Shown one piece after another: positions 1 to 5,976 of a DNA stretch of 12,418 bases. A model generated the notes under the pieces. That model saw only the letters and a list, made by a program, of their open reading frames with translations, made no database searches and was not told the DNA's origin. Source of the DNA: CAZADH01 sp964483805 (lineage in GTDB: Bacteria; Muiribacteriota; Ozemobacteria; Ozemobacterales; Ozemobacteraceae); NCBI GenBank assembly GCA_964483805.1, contig CAZADH010000183.1:1-12418 (forward strand), given 5' to 3'. How positions within the stretch are numbered: the first letter of the stretch is position 1; each line of letters begins with the position of its first letter. The position numbers and the translations under genes were made by a program.

Positions 1-2
1 AT

Positions 3-107
3 CAGTGGCCGGCGTTGGCCGCGTTCGTCTTGTTGCTCGTCGAGTGGTTGCTCAGCGAGCGCATTGCCTACGGGCGCGAGCGCGACCACTGGTTGAAACG
101 TCTATGA
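3..107 (+). CDS. C-terminal end of BatA/BatB-like VWA membrane protein (partial)
   Basis: Only the last 34 codons are inside the window, reading from base 3 to the TGA at 105-107. The peptide begins QWPALAAFVLLLVEWLLSER, a hydrophobic segment followed by a basic tail ending WLKRL. BatA/BatB proteins (von Willebrand factor A domain proteins of the Bacteroides aerotolerance cluster) typically end in such a membrane helix flanked by 'QW' and Arg residues. The assignment depends on this tail plus the next gene, a BatC-like TPR protein that starts at 104 and overlaps this stop codon (ATGA), as expected for translational coupling in a bat operon. The VWA domain and metal site lie outside the window. 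The alternative is another membrane protein with a similar tail. Confidence 0.7.
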   Translation, partial: QWPALAAFVLLLVEWLLSERIAYGRERDHWLKRL

Positions 108-1255
108 AAATCAATACATCGTATGACATCCCCGCTTGGGCCGTTCGGGTCGGCGCCCTGTGCCTGGTGTTGCTCGTGTGCGGCACCTGCCCGCCTCTCG
201 CCGCGGCGACGCCTACGGCGGCGCGTCAGGCCGATCGCGGGTTGCAGGCGCTCGCCCGCGGCGACGCCGATGCCGCCGCGCAGGCGTTCGAACGGGCCCG
301 CATGGATGCTCCCGATGACCCGGTGGTTCGTTACGACCTCGGCGTCTCCCGGTACCGTCAGGGGGATTTCGCGGCCGCGGCCCGCCAGTTCGCCACCGCC
401 GTCGAGGTTCCCGATGCCGACCTGGCCTTCGCGGCCCGGCACAACCTCGGCAACGCCTGTTTCAAGGCCGGCGACTATGCGCAGGCCGTCGGCGCCTACG
501 AGCACGCTCTCGCGTTGCGCGACGACGCCCAGACCCGCTACAACCTCGAGGAGGCGAAGCGCCGCCTCGAAGAGCAGATGCGGCAGCAACAGCAGCAGCA
601 ACAACAACAGCAGAACGGCTCAGGCAGTGACCAGGGGTCGGGGTCTGGCGGGCAAGAGCGGCAACAGAGCGGCTCCGGCAGTGACCAGGGCAGCCAGAAC
701 GAGGGCCAACAACCGGGGCAGGGGAGCGGCGCGGGTTCGGGGGCTGGGTCCGGGTCGGCTGCCGGTAACCGGCAACAACAGGCGAACAACGACGGAAAGC
801 AGTCGGGCTCGTGTTCGGGGGCCGGCTCTGCCGACCCGCGGCAGCAAGCCAATGCATCCGCGTCGCCCACCGTCGACAATGCGAGCGGCACGCGCACCGG
901 CAGCGGCACCTCGAGTCTCGATGATCGGCAACGCGCCGGGCGACAGCGTGACGTCGAGAAGCCTGCCGCGGCCGAAGAACAGAAAGGCCCGAAACCGCCG
1001 GATGCGTCGCAGCGCGCCCAGGCGCTGCACCACATCACCATCGATCCGGAACGGGTCAAAGCGTTCCTCGAACAACTCGAAGCCCGAGAGCGCCAGGCCC
1101 AATTGCGCTATCGTGGCGAGAAGCGCCGGCGCAATCGGCAACTCGACCCGTTCATGATGGACCCGGAGGAGCTGCGCGAGTATTTCGATCAGCAGATGAA
1201 CCCCGACGGGCAGGCACCGCCGACGCCGCCGACCAGCAACGAACCCGACTGGTGA
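104..1255 (+). CDS. BatC-like TPR protein with polyglutamine linker
   Basis: This is a 383-residue exported or membrane-tethered TPR protein. I chose ATG 104 because it overlaps the upstream bat stop codon (ATGA); the longer reading from base 5 would only translate the preceding gene in a wrong frame. A hydrophobic segment (about residues 13-37) is a signal peptide or anchor. About three TPR units follow (residues 40-150; 'VVRYDLGVSRYRQGDFAAAARQF', split as VVRYDLGVSRYRQ and GDFAAAARQF, and 'ARHNLGNACFKAGDYAQAV'), leading into RYNLEEAKRRLEEQMR and a run of ten Gln. This order is the BatC/BatE hallmark. Next come about 120 low-complexity Gly/Ser/Gln residues, then a charged C-terminal part (FLEQLEARERQAQLRYR) ending in Asp-Trp, an ending also seen in relatives. 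The family is presumed to scaffold periplasmic VWA complexes driven by a MoxR ATPase; the exact role is unproven. Confidence 0.82.
   Translation: MKINTSYDIPAWAVRVGALCLVLLVCGTCPPLAAATPTAARQADRGLQALARGDADAAAQAFERARMDAPDDPVVRYDLGVSRYRQGDFAAAARQFATAVEVPDADLAFAARHNLGNACFKAGDYAQAVGAYEHALALRDDAQTRYNLEEAKRRLEEQMRQQQQQQQQQQNGSGSDQGSGSGGQERQQSGSGSDQGSQNEGQQPGQGSGAGSGAGSGSAAGNRQQQANNDGKQSGSCSGAGSADPRQQANASASPTVDNASGTRTGSGTSSLDDRQRAGRQRDVEKPAAAEEQKGPKPPDASQRAQALHHITIDPERVKAFLEQLEARERQAQLRYRGEKRRRNRQLDPFMMDPEELREYFDQQMNPDGQAPPTPPTSNEPDW
584..613 (+). repeat. CAG/CAA trinucleotide tract encoding ten glutamines
   Basis: Ten consecutive Gln codons mix CAG and CAA inside the BatC-like gene, directly after its last TPR helix. 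The mixed codons reduce, but do not remove, the chance of slippage. Polyglutamine at this spot is a recurring feature of BatC-type proteins, so it supports the family call. Confidence 0.9.
616..723 (+). repeat. Two 54-bp degenerate tandem units (Gly/Ser/Gln linker)
   Basis: A 21-bp core, starting CGGCTC, then A or C, then GGCAGTGACCAGGG, occurs at 616-636 and again at 670-690 with one mismatch. That is a period of 54 bp, or 18 codons. The encoded units share SGSDQGS. The in-frame period means copy number can change without disrupting the BatC-like protein. Confidence 0.75.
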
Positions 1256-3292
1256 TCAGTTCGTCGGTGTCGGCTTGGGCACAGTCGCGCCCGGCGTGGC
1301 CAGCGCCTCGCGTTGGGCCAGCGCGAAGTTGCGCGTCGCCTGATCGACGCCGCGCAAGGCGCTCGCGAGAAACGCCCGCATCTCGGCGTCATCGGTGAGT
1401 GCCGGCGTTGCGGTCTGCACGCGGGCGCCCGCGCGGGTCGGGGTGGCCGTGGGTGAGGCGACCGCGATGGTGGCCACCATGGGCAAGGCCGCCGCTGATG
1501 TTGCTGGTGTATTTACTCGAACAACCGGCGTCGCCACTGGCAGTTCTCCCGCCGGCGAGGCCACGGCCACCAGGGGCGCAACCGGCTCGCCGCCCGCGGC
1601 GGCAAGCACATCGAGGACCGGGGTTTCGCCGCCGACGAGTCGCGGGTCCTCCCGGGACTCGGGAATCGTTACCAGCACCTGGGTGGAGGTCTGTTGCCCC
1701 ACGTAGGCGGCCAACCACTGACGAACATCGACATTGACCGGTCTCTCGGGTCCGAGGTCGAGCCCTGTAGGTACGTTGTAAAGACGTTCGAGTTGGTTGC
1801 GCAGGCGGGCCTCGCGCAGATACATCCGTTGCTTGTCGGCATCGTCGGGCGACGAGCGCAGTTCGTCCCCACGCGCACCCCAGCGGTACTCGATCGAATG
1901 ATACGGGTCGAACGACAAGTCGAACAGCCGCGTCAATACATGGTGAAACGACAGTTGCACCGGTGCGCCCCGGCTGTTCACATATCTGAAGGTCAGGCGC
2001 GGTGCCGTGGCATCGTAGATGGCCGCCAGTTCCATGGCCAACTGCTGCGGTGACCCCGCGTACTGCAGCCGCGGATCGCGGTTTTCGCACATCGCCACCA
2101 TCTTGACCGTGCGGTTGAACAACTCGGCAAACGCGACCTTCAACCGGGCGTCGCGCGACGGCGTCGAGAACTCTTCCCAGGTTCCGTCGGTGCCATAGAT
2201 ATTGTAGGGCAGTGAGCCCGGGTGGCCCTGCCGGTGAATCCCCTTGCGGATGCAGATCTCGACCGCCTCGACCCGGGCCTTCACATCTTCGAAGACATCG
2301 TCGATCAGCAAGCGGAACTCCTCGAGAGGACGCACTTCGCTGCCCCGGTTCGACAGGCGCGCCCGCACGAAATCGAAATACGACATGCCCGCTCCTTGAT
2401 ATTGGTAACTGCGGGCATACTGCTCGGTTCCCGAGAAGTCGCTGATGGTGCAGTTCGGCTGTCGGTTCAAGCGGCCGTCGGTGCCCTGCCACTGCGGTCG
2501 CCAGCGGCGGAACCCACCCCCGTTGGCGGCCGTGCCGCGAGCGAACTTGGGGCCGAACCAGGGGCGCGACAATGAGTGGTCCGGGTGCGCATCGATCAGT
2601 CGGATGCGGCCATCGTCGGTCACCTGGTAAACCACGGCGACATGCCCGTTTGGATCGTAATATACGGTGCCCGGTTTAATCGACTCGGGGCGGATCTTTA
2701 CCGGGTATGTATCGGAGTTTTCGATGTGCGGCGACATGCGAAAGTACCCGGAGTTGACCAGGGTGATCTGGCCGAACATCTGACGGGGTGACGAGAAACT
2801 GCTCTGATCCTTGAACGAGAGCGGGCGCACGTTCGTGGTGTACCGCTGGTCGCCGCGCCCGCCGCCGATGGCGGTGATGTACCCGAATGGCAGCTTGAGT
2901 TTGTAGGCGACGTAGGCCCGGACCTGATACGGAAAGTCCGCACAGTCGGGCGACATGCTGATGTTGGCGTCATCCTGTCCATACAACGGGTTACGGTGCG
3001 GGTCGTGAATGAACCGGTTGAGGTTGCCGTAACCCGAGTTTCCCAGCGCCGCGACGAAGTTCTCATACACCGTCTCGTCCTGATCGGTCCACCGGGTGCG
3101 CGCGACCGTCCAGGCGCCGGCCTCAACGATCTCGAGGCCGATCAGTCCCAGAAGGTAGACGCCAAGGAAAACAGCGATCGACCGGCCCACGGTCAGCCAC
3201 CGCGGCCGTCGGCGGATCAGGGTCTCGCGCATCAGTTGAGGAGTCATGGTTCGTCGGTCCCCATCGGCATGTTTCGTCGTTTTGTTCACCAT
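1256..3292 (-). CDS. Membrane-anchored protein with NlpC/P60-like cysteine-hydrolase pattern
   Basis: The product has 678 residues. A basic N-terminus precedes one membrane helix (about residues 38-59), so the rest probably faces the periplasm. A papain-fold pattern can be seen: Cys117 in SPDCADFPYQVRAYVAYK, His217 in PGTVYYDPNGHVAVVYQV, and Asp234/His236 in RLIDAHPD. In NlpC/P60 and related amidases the Cys sits at a helix start and the His follows a 'PGD..' strand, so a Cys-His-Asp hydrolase on a peptide or cell-wall substrate is a reasonable inference, not a demonstrated function. Residues 300-540 match nothing I recognise. Residues 545-678 are Ala/Pro/Thr/Val-rich and probably disordered. 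The ATG at 3292 has CGGAGG about 12 bases upstream; ATG 3247 (residue 16) is a weaker alternative. The stop codon abuts that of the convergent bat gene. Confidence 0.72.
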   Translation of the reverse strand: MVNKTTKHADGDRRTMTPQLMRETLIRRRPRWLTVGRSIAVFLGVYLLGLIGLEIVEAGAWTVARTRWTDQDETVYENFVAALGNSGYGNLNRFIHDPHRNPLYGQDDANISMSPDCADFPYQVRAYVAYKLKLPFGYITAIGGGRGDQRYTTNVRPLSFKDQSSFSSPRQMFGQITLVNSGYFRMSPHIENSDTYPVKIRPESIKPGTVYYDPNGHVAVVYQVTDDGRIRLIDAHPDHSLSRPWFGPKFARGTAANGGGFRRWRPQWQGTDGRLNRQPNCTISDFSGTEQYARSYQYQGAGMSYFDFVRARLSNRGSEVRPLEEFRLLIDDVFEDVKARVEAVEICIRKGIHRQGHPGSLPYNIYGTDGTWEEFSTPSRDARLKVAFAELFNRTVKMVAMCENRDPRLQYAGSPQQLAMELAAIYDATAPRLTFRYVNSRGAPVQLSFHHVLTRLFDLSFDPYHSIEYRWGARGDELRSSPDDADKQRMYLREARLRNQLERLYNVPTGLDLGPERPVNVDVRQWLAAYVGQQTSTQVLVTIPESREDPRLVGGETPVLDVLAAAGGEPVAPLVAVASPAGELPVATPVVRVNTPATSAAALPMVATIAVASPTATPTRAGARVQTATPALTDDAEMRAFLASALRGVDQATRNFALAQREALATPGATVPKPTPTN

Positions 3293-3421
3293 GGCCCGGG
3301 AAGGCCTCCGATCGGCCTCATGTGCTCATGTGAAATCCGATCCGTGCCGATGAGAGTGGACGCAAATCGTCATTACTGCCGATGGCGGCCGGGTTGGCTG
3401 CCGGTGGTTGGAGAATCGATC
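3293..3421. promoter_or_regulatory. Divergent intergenic region with repeated CCGAT
   Basis: These 129 bases separate two divergently transcribed genes, so they should hold both promoters, but I see no convincing -35/-10 pair for either. CCGAT occurs at 3308, 3337, 3347 and 3378. The palindrome CCGATCGG lies at 3308-3315, inside an AGGCC/GGCCT inverted repeat (3302-3306 with 3314-3318). A regulator site is possible; chance in G+C-rich DNA is also possible. Confidence 0.3.
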
Positions 3422-4507
3422 ATGCACAGGCGCTCGATCTGTCGCTTTCTCGGCCGGGTTGTCGCAAGGTGTGCCCTGGTGCTGTTCATGCACGCGGGTT
3501 CGGCCGTGGCCTTCGCATTTTCCGCGCAGACCGCGGCGATCGTTGATCCGGTATTGTGCATGTATGCACAGTTGGGCAGTGGCTACGACGAGGCCGTGCG
3601 GGTGGCGGGTTCCGATCTGGCAAATCCCGATGCGCTCGAGAAAGTCCCCTCGTTGCAGGACGCCATGGCGTTTGTGCGCGGCTGGCGGGCGACGGTGCAA
3701 TATCCGGAAAACCCGCACCCAAACGAGATTGCGAGCAACTCGGTCCCCGCGTTGTTCGCCGTGCTGAACAACGTAGCGAAGCGATGCCGGTTTCGTCCCG
3801 ACGGTCTTTATGTCTTCTTTCGTGATCGCGATAGTTTCTCGCTCGTCATCACGGGTGCCGTCGACCCGGCGGCGTGGCGGCAATTGTTCGTGCCCTCACG
3901 CATCATCGACCGTGTCGACGGTTTCGCGGTGGTCGGCAACCTTCACGAGACCGCCGACAATCCGACGGTGTTGCATGTGGGCATGGGGTATCTGTTGATC
4001 TGCCCGGCCAACCTGGAAGGCACGCTGCTCGACAACATCGTGGCGGGGCGCAGTCCGCTGGGTGAGAAGTGGACGATGTTCGGCAAGATGCTCTCGCTGT
4101 CGCCGGTCGTCGCGATCGATGCCGACGTGCAGGGATTGCTTGCCGCCTGCGTCGATCCGGCGCTGTCTGCCCGGAAACCGTATCCGTTGGCGAACATCGC
4201 GGTGTTTCGCCTGATTGTTGCGCCCCAGGTGGTCAAAGCCCAGTTCGCCACCGACGATGATGCGGCGCGGCAGATTCTTCAACGTTTTGCCGACGATCTG
4301 GTCGCCCGTTGGCGCGACGGGGCAACGGCCTCGTCGCCCGCGGCACTGCGTGGGTTGCGCGACTCACTCAAAGTCGGTCAACAGGGGCGCAGCGTCATCG
4401 TCGAAGGATCGGGCCTGAACCACGGGAGTCATGTGGTCAGCGGCGTGGCCGTCGGGTGCCTCGCGGCGCTGACCGAGCCCGGCCTTGCCGCCGTGATGCC
4501 TCGATAA
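3422..4507 (+). CDS. Exported protein of unknown family
   Basis: I do not recognise the family. The predicted product has 361 residues. I chose ATG 3422 because GGAG lies 8 bases upstream and the N-terminus then reads as a signal peptide: MHRRSICRFLGRVVARCALV, a hydrophobic core, and an AVA or AFA cleavage site near residues 33-35. ATG 3350 in the same frame would add 24 residues without export character. The mature part alternates hydrophobic strands and polar turns (for example LYVFFRDRDSFSLVITGAVD and FAVVGNLHETADNPTVLHVG), suggesting an alpha/beta or beta-rich periplasmic fold. Cys residues are present at LCMY, RCRF, LICP, AACV and VGCL. No catalytic motif is evident. It is divergent from the NlpC/P60-like gene and lies 76 bases upstream of selD, which has its own promoter, so an operon is unlikely. 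Confidence 0.75.
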   Translation: MHRRSICRFLGRVVARCALVLFMHAGSAVAFAFSAQTAAIVDPVLCMYAQLGSGYDEAVRVAGSDLANPDALEKVPSLQDAMAFVRGWRATVQYPENPHPNEIASNSVPALFAVLNNVAKRCRFRPDGLYVFFRDRDSFSLVITGAVDPAAWRQLFVPSRIIDRVDGFAVVGNLHETADNPTVLHVGMGYLLICPANLEGTLLDNIVAGRSPLGEKWTMFGKMLSLSPVVAIDADVQGLLAACVDPALSARKPYPLANIAVFRLIVAPQVVKAQFATDDDAARQILQRFADDLVARWRDGATASSPAALRGLRDSLKVGQQGRSVIVEGSGLNHGSHVVSGVAVGCLAALTEPGLAAVMPR

Positions 4508-4548
4508 ACCGAGTGGCGCCGGCCGGCTCGAAACGAGACCGCTCCGGC

Positions 4549-4577
4549 TCGACCTCCAAACGCCGATGGGGTATACT
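4549..4577 (+). promoter_or_regulatory. Predicted sigma70-like promoter of selD
   Basis: A TATACT -10 box at 4572-4577 lies 17 bases downstream of TCGACC (4549-4554), a 4-of-6 match to TTGACA. The expected start point, about 7 bases beyond the -10, falls on or next to the selD ATG at 4584, which would make the transcript leaderless. No good Shine-Dalgarno sequence lies upstream of that ATG, consistent with this reading. Confidence 0.5.
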
Positions 4578-4583
4578 ACGACC

Positions 4584-5645
4584 ATGGAAAAACCCAACAA
4601 CAATGGTGTCGTTCGCCTGACCGCCAAAGCCGGGTGCTATGGTTGAGCGGCCAAGCTGGGTCCGGGTGACCTGCGCGACCTGATAGCCGGTATCGATTGG
4701 GGTACCGACCCCAACGTGCTGGTGGGCCTGCATGGCCTCGATGACGCCTCGGTCTATGACCTGGGCGATGGTCGTGCATTGGTGCAGACCGTCGATTTCT
4801 TCCCGCCGATCGTCGATGACCCGTTCACGTACGGGCGCATTGCCGCGACGAATGCGATCTCTGACGTCTACGCAATGCTCGGCCGCCCCTTGTATGCACA
4901 AAATATTGTCATTCTTCCTGACACCGGTGTGCGCGAAGGGTGGGGGAGGATGATCATCGAGGGCGGTGCGGCGGCGGTGCGGGCGGCCGGCATTGTTATC
5001 ACCGGCGGCCACAGCATGCAGGGTCCCGAACCGGTGTACGGGCTTGCGGTCACCGGCCTCGTCGATGCCGGCAACGTGGGTCGGAAGTTGGGCGCCCGGC
5101 CCCGCGATCTGCTGGTTCTGACCAAGCCGTTGGGTACTGGCATTCTCTCGACCGCGGTCAAGGCGGGCGATGCCGCGGCGTCGGCGCTCGACCCGGCGAT
5201 CGCCTCGATGGTCCGCTTGAATCGTGGTGCGGCCCAGATTCTCGCCGAGGCCCGCTGCACGGCGGTTACCGATGTCACCGGGTTCGGTCTGTTGGGCCAC
5301 TTGTCTGAGATGCTCGCACCCGACATGGGCGTCGAGATCGCCGTCTCGGCGGTGCCGCTGTTCACGTCGGTCTTCGATCTCGCCCGCGACGGTTGCCTGC
5401 CCGGCGGGGCCCGGCGCAACCGGGCGATGGTCGAGTCGGCGCTGCACCTCGATACGTCGGTCGATCCGGCCTGGGTCGACGTACTCTGCGACCCGCAGAC
5501 CTCGGGCGGCTTGCTCGCGGCTGTGGGGCCGAACCAACTCGCTGGTTTGCATCAGGCGGCCAAAACCGCAGGCGAAGCCGTCTGGGTCATCGGCCGCTGG
5601 TGCGAGGGCCCGCGCCGCATCCGCCTCACCGACGATTTTCGCTGA
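4584..5645 (+). CDS. selD: Selenide, water dikinase SelD (selenoprotein)
   Basis: SelD makes selenophosphate, the selenium donor for selenocysteine and selenouridine, from selenide and ATP in the cytoplasm. Read from ATG 4584 with the in-frame TGA at 4644-4646 as Sec21, the protein has 353 residues (E. coli SelD has 347). The N-terminus reads RLTAKAGCYG-Sec-AAKLGPGDL, so Sec21 and Lys24 align with E. coli Cys17 and Lys20. Other hallmarks are DDASVYDLGDG (Asp53/54), VDFFPPIVDDPF (Asp71), GRIAATNAISD (Asp94), GGHSMQGPEPVYGLAVTG, TDVTGFGLLGHLSEM (Asp230) and LCDPQTSGGLL; the Asp residues bind metal and ATP in the family. A normal ORF call starts at ATG 4716 and loses the glycine-rich loop and active site. 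The gene faces tRNA-Asn convergently. An inactivating nonsense mutation is the alternative, but the UGA sits exactly at the catalytic position. Confidence 0.93.
4644..4674 (+). promoter_or_regulatory. UGA(Sec) codon and bacterial SECIS-like hairpin
   Basis: Just after the UGA (4644-4646), GGTC at 4659-4662 pairs with GACC at 4668-4671 around a 5-base loop, CGGGT. Two G-U pairs and one bulged G-C pair can extend the stem outward. The loop's second base, G4664, lies 17 bases after the UGA. Known bacterial SECIS elements place a loop G about 16-37 bases beyond the UGA so that SelB can deliver Sec-tRNA there. The stem is short, so the hairpin alone is weak evidence; its position makes it credible. 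Confidence 0.65.
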
Positions 5646-5682
5646 GGGGTGTGCCTCGTGCAGGCGTTGTTCCTCGCGCACG

Positions 5683-5714
5683 AAAAAACCGCTTCGCCTT
5701 GCGACGAAGCGGTT
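5683..5714 (-). terminator. Intrinsic terminator of tRNA-Asn
   Basis: AACCGCTTCG (5687-5696) and CGAAGCGGTT (5705-5714) form a perfect 10-bp stem with an 8-base loop. Read on the minus strand, the stem ends in a run of six T, the classic Rho-independent form, 9 bases beyond the tRNA 3' end. On the plus strand only two T follow, so it would serve selD poorly. Confidence 0.88.
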
Positions 5715-5723
5715 CAGTTGGTC

Positions 5724-5799
5724 TGGCTCCCAGGGAGGGACTCGAACCCCCGACCCGCTGGTTAACAGCCAGCTGCTCTACCGATTGAGCTACCTGGGA
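5724..5799 (-). tRNA. tRNA-Asn(GTT)
   Basis: Read on the minus strand, the acceptor arm TCCCAGG pairs with CCTGGGA. It is followed by discriminator G and an encoded CCA (5724-5726), for 76 bases in all. The D arm contains AGCTCAATCGGTAGAGC. The anticodon stem GCTGG/CCAGC carries the loop CTGTTAA, so the anticodon is GTT (plus-strand 5764-5766), which reads AAC/AAU. The T arm contains GGTTCGAGTCC. Upstream, TTGCAA, 18 bases, then TAGCCT is a weak promoter candidate ending 12 bases before the mature 5' end. Confidence 0.97.
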
Positions 5800-5880
5800 A
5801 CGAAGTGACGTAAGGCTAGCACAACCCATTACCGGTTTGCAAGACTGGCCTGCAACATTTTCAGAATTCCGGTTTCCGGT

Positions 5881-5909
5881 TCGCCAAAACCAGGGATTCC
5901 GTATATACT
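5881..5909 (+). promoter_or_regulatory. Predicted sigma70-like promoter of the chemoreceptor gene
   Basis: TATACT at 5904-5909 lies 17 bases after TCGCCA (5881-5886), a 4-of-6 match to TTGACA. A tandem 7-bp repeat, TCCGGTT at 5868-5874 and 5875-5881, abuts the -35 box and could be an activator site. The predicted transcript has a leader of about 60 bases before ATG 5977. Confidence 0.5.
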
Positions 5910-5928
5910 CCCAACCGTGTGTCTGGGG

Positions 5929-5949
5929 GCCAACGCGGACGACGTTGGC
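5929..5949 (+). promoter_or_regulatory. Leader hairpin of the chemoreceptor mRNA
   Basis: GCCAACG (5929-5935) pairs perfectly with CGTTGGC (5943-5949) around the 7-base loop CGGACGA. GGA is exposed in the loop, and two more GGA motifs occur at 5957-5959 and in the ribosome binding site at 5965-5967. CsrA/RsmA regulators bind GGA in hairpin loops and ribosome binding sites, so post-transcriptional control is a possibility. Whether this genome encodes CsrA is unknown. Confidence 0.4.
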
Positions 5950-5976
5950 TGATGCTGGAGAACGGGAGGGGGTACC

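Noticed and set aside
123..1157. 344-codon open frame overlapping the BatC-like gene in another frame
   Set aside because: It is Arg/Pro/Ser-rich shadow sequence; the TPR and polyglutamine frame is the real one.
4644..4646. TGA as a disabling nonsense mutation making selD a pseudogene
   Set aside because: The stop sits exactly at the catalytic Cys/Sec position, all other conserved SelD residues are intact, and a SECIS-like hairpin follows.
4437..5681. 414-codon open frame antisense to selD
   Set aside because: The composition is that of a shadow frame (Arg/His/Asp-rich), and the sense strand is unmistakably SelD.
5626..5829. Minus-strand ORF containing AQSVEQLAVNQRVGGSSPS, and its plus-strand mirror GGTRTPDPLVNSQLLYRLSY
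   Set aside because: These peptides are the well-known false translations of tRNA genes; they cover tRNA-Asn exactly.
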